In this document: positions 63,245-64,000 of the stretch, one piece after another
How positions within the stretch are numbered: position 1 is the stretch's first letter
How the letters are laid out: each line of letters starts with the position of its first letter
From: UBA1181 sp963626555
GTDB lineage: Bacteria; Bacteroidota; Bacteroidia; Bacteroidales; Paludibacteraceae
DNA: 64,000 nucleotides
Reading direction: 5' to 3'
Assembly: GCA_963626555.1 (NCBI GenBank)
Contig: CAVFXQ010000002.1
Coordinates: forward strand, 1 to 64,000
Made by a program: the position numbers and the translations under genes
The notes under the pieces: model-generated
What the model was told of the DNA's origin: nothing
The model's input: the letters and a program-made list of their open reading frames with translations, nothing else
Databases searched by the model: none

Positions 63245-64000
63245 ATGCGTTTTTTTTTATCTATAGTTTTTGCATTGTGCGGAATTTTATGTCAAGTTTC
63301 TGCTCGATCTTTTCAAGTAAAAGGAAAGGTGTGTGATGAAGAGCATAATCCGTTGTCGTATGTGAATGTAATGGTAAAGGGAACTACGCATGGAAATATG
63401 ACCGATGTGAATGGCGAGTATGCGATAAACTGCGATATAGCCAAACAAGATTCAATCACGATACTTTATTCCATCATAGGATATGAGACAAAGGAGAAAA
63501 GAGTAGCCGTTACAGGAGACAAAGTAGAGGTGAATACCTTTTTGAAGGAGAAAACAGAGTTCTTGGATCAGTATGAGATGAATGCGATACGAAAGCAGGA
63601 GACGTCGATAGAGTTGCTGGATGTGTCGAATTTGCGTTCTATGCCGACGGCGACGGGAGGAGGAATTGAGTCATTGATAGCCACGCAAGCAGGTGTGTCA
63701 ATGAATAATGAGCTTAGTTCGCAGTATTCTGTACGAGGAGGAAACTATGATGAGAATAGCGTGTATGTCAATTCTATAGAAGTCTATCGGCCATTGTTAA
63801 TACGTTCAGGAGAACAGGAGGGACTTTCGTTTGTCAATCCAGATATGGTGGAGTCTGTTTCGTTCTCTTCTGGCGGTTTTGGTGTGGAGTATGGCGACAA
63901 GATGTCGTCTGTTTTGGATATAAAATATAAGAAACCGACACGTTTTGAGGGTTCAGCTTCTGTCTCGTTATTGGGTGCTTCTGCGTATGTAGGTCATTCT
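63245..64000 (+). CDS. TonB-dependent receptor with N-terminal carboxypeptidase-like domain (partial)
   Basis: The frame is open from the ATG at 63245 to the window end (252 residues seen). A signal peptide (MRFFLSIVFALCGILCQVSA) is followed by a CarboxypepD_reg-like domain (about 23-100: QVKGKVCDEEHNPLSYVNV, NGEYAI). The plug then begins (MPTATGGGIESLIATQAGV, YSVRGGNYDENSVYVN). The barrel lies beyond the window. This is the SusC/RagA-type architecture, which differs from receptors A and B at 15970-21387. The ligand is unknown. Confidence 0.9.
   Translation, partial: MRFFLSIVFALCGILCQVSARSFQVKGKVCDEEHNPLSYVNVMVKGTTHGNMTDVNGEYAINCDIAKQDSITILYSIIGYETKEKRVAVTGDKVEVNTFLKEKTEFLDQYEMNAIRKQETSIELLDVSNLRSMPTATGGGIESLIATQAGVSMNNELSSQYSVRGGNYDENSVYVNSIEVYRPLLIRSGEQEGLSFVNPDMVESVSFSSGGFGVEYGDKMSSVLDIKYKKPTRFEGSASVSLLGASAYVGHS

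Overview
The window looks like a chromosomal segment of a Bacteroidales bacterium (Bacteroidota). The signs are a complete type IX secretion core cluster (porP-porK-porL-porM-porN), several TonB-dependent receptors with an exbB-exbD-tonB motor, lipoproteins with an acidic stretch after the acylated cysteine, promoters of the Bacteroidota form (TTTG, about 19 nt, TAnnTTTG), and very few Shine-Dalgarno sequences. Base composition is moderately AT-rich and coding density is high. The species cannot be named from the sequence alone.

Layout. 1-391 is a truncated IS4-family transposase and its probable element end. 392-4576 is a large secreted-type protein with four repeated modules, whose signal peptide appears frameshifted. 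4721-10480 (minus) holds a TGS-type nucleoside kinase, a small lipoprotein and a Dna2-like nuclease-helicase. 10582-14129 (plus) holds trkH, map, a zinc-ribbon membrane protein and an EamA transporter. 14207-15897 (minus) is sufE-sufS. 15970-21387 (minus) has two related TonB receptors around a lipoprotein. A tRNA-Cys follows. 21650-27293 (minus) is an efflux operon (MarR, TolC, HlyD, two ABC-2 permeases) with two matching inverted-repeat operators in front of marR and no ATPase gene. 27545-35256 (minus) runs from a START-like protein through an LptF/G permease, ribBA, exbB-exbD-tonB and a DJ-1 protein to two lipoproteins.

35416-41447 holds a glycosyltransferase, trpS, two VanZ-like proteins and a metH that stops after the B12 domain. 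tRNA-Gly and tRNA-Gln follow. 41911-44512 is a small accessory-looking pair, a DUF4143 ATPase and a C5 DNA methyltransferase, separated by 33-bp repeats. 44583-47855 holds tyrS, efp, a methyltransferase-like protein and a DUF2795 protein with an unusually strong Shine-Dalgarno. 47984-53894 is the type IX secretion cluster. 54041-57275 is leuS and rplS; rplS has a structured leader. 57452-64000 is an envelope-biogenesis run: three PpiC/SurA-type chaperones, an OstA/LptA-like protein and the start of another TonB receptor.

Together, much of the window serves the cell envelope: protein export (type IX), outer-membrane protein folding (SurA-like), LPS transport (LptF/G, OstA-like), TonB-driven uptake and drug efflux. 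Housekeeping translation genes (leuS, tyrS, trpS, efp, rplS, map, three tRNAs) are interspersed. I see no CRISPR array, no prophage and no complete mobile element. I found no clearly new multi-gene system. The most unusual items are the MarR operator pair with the ATPase-less exporter, the 33-bp repeats before the DUF4143 gene, the rplS leader, and the frameshifted repeat protein.
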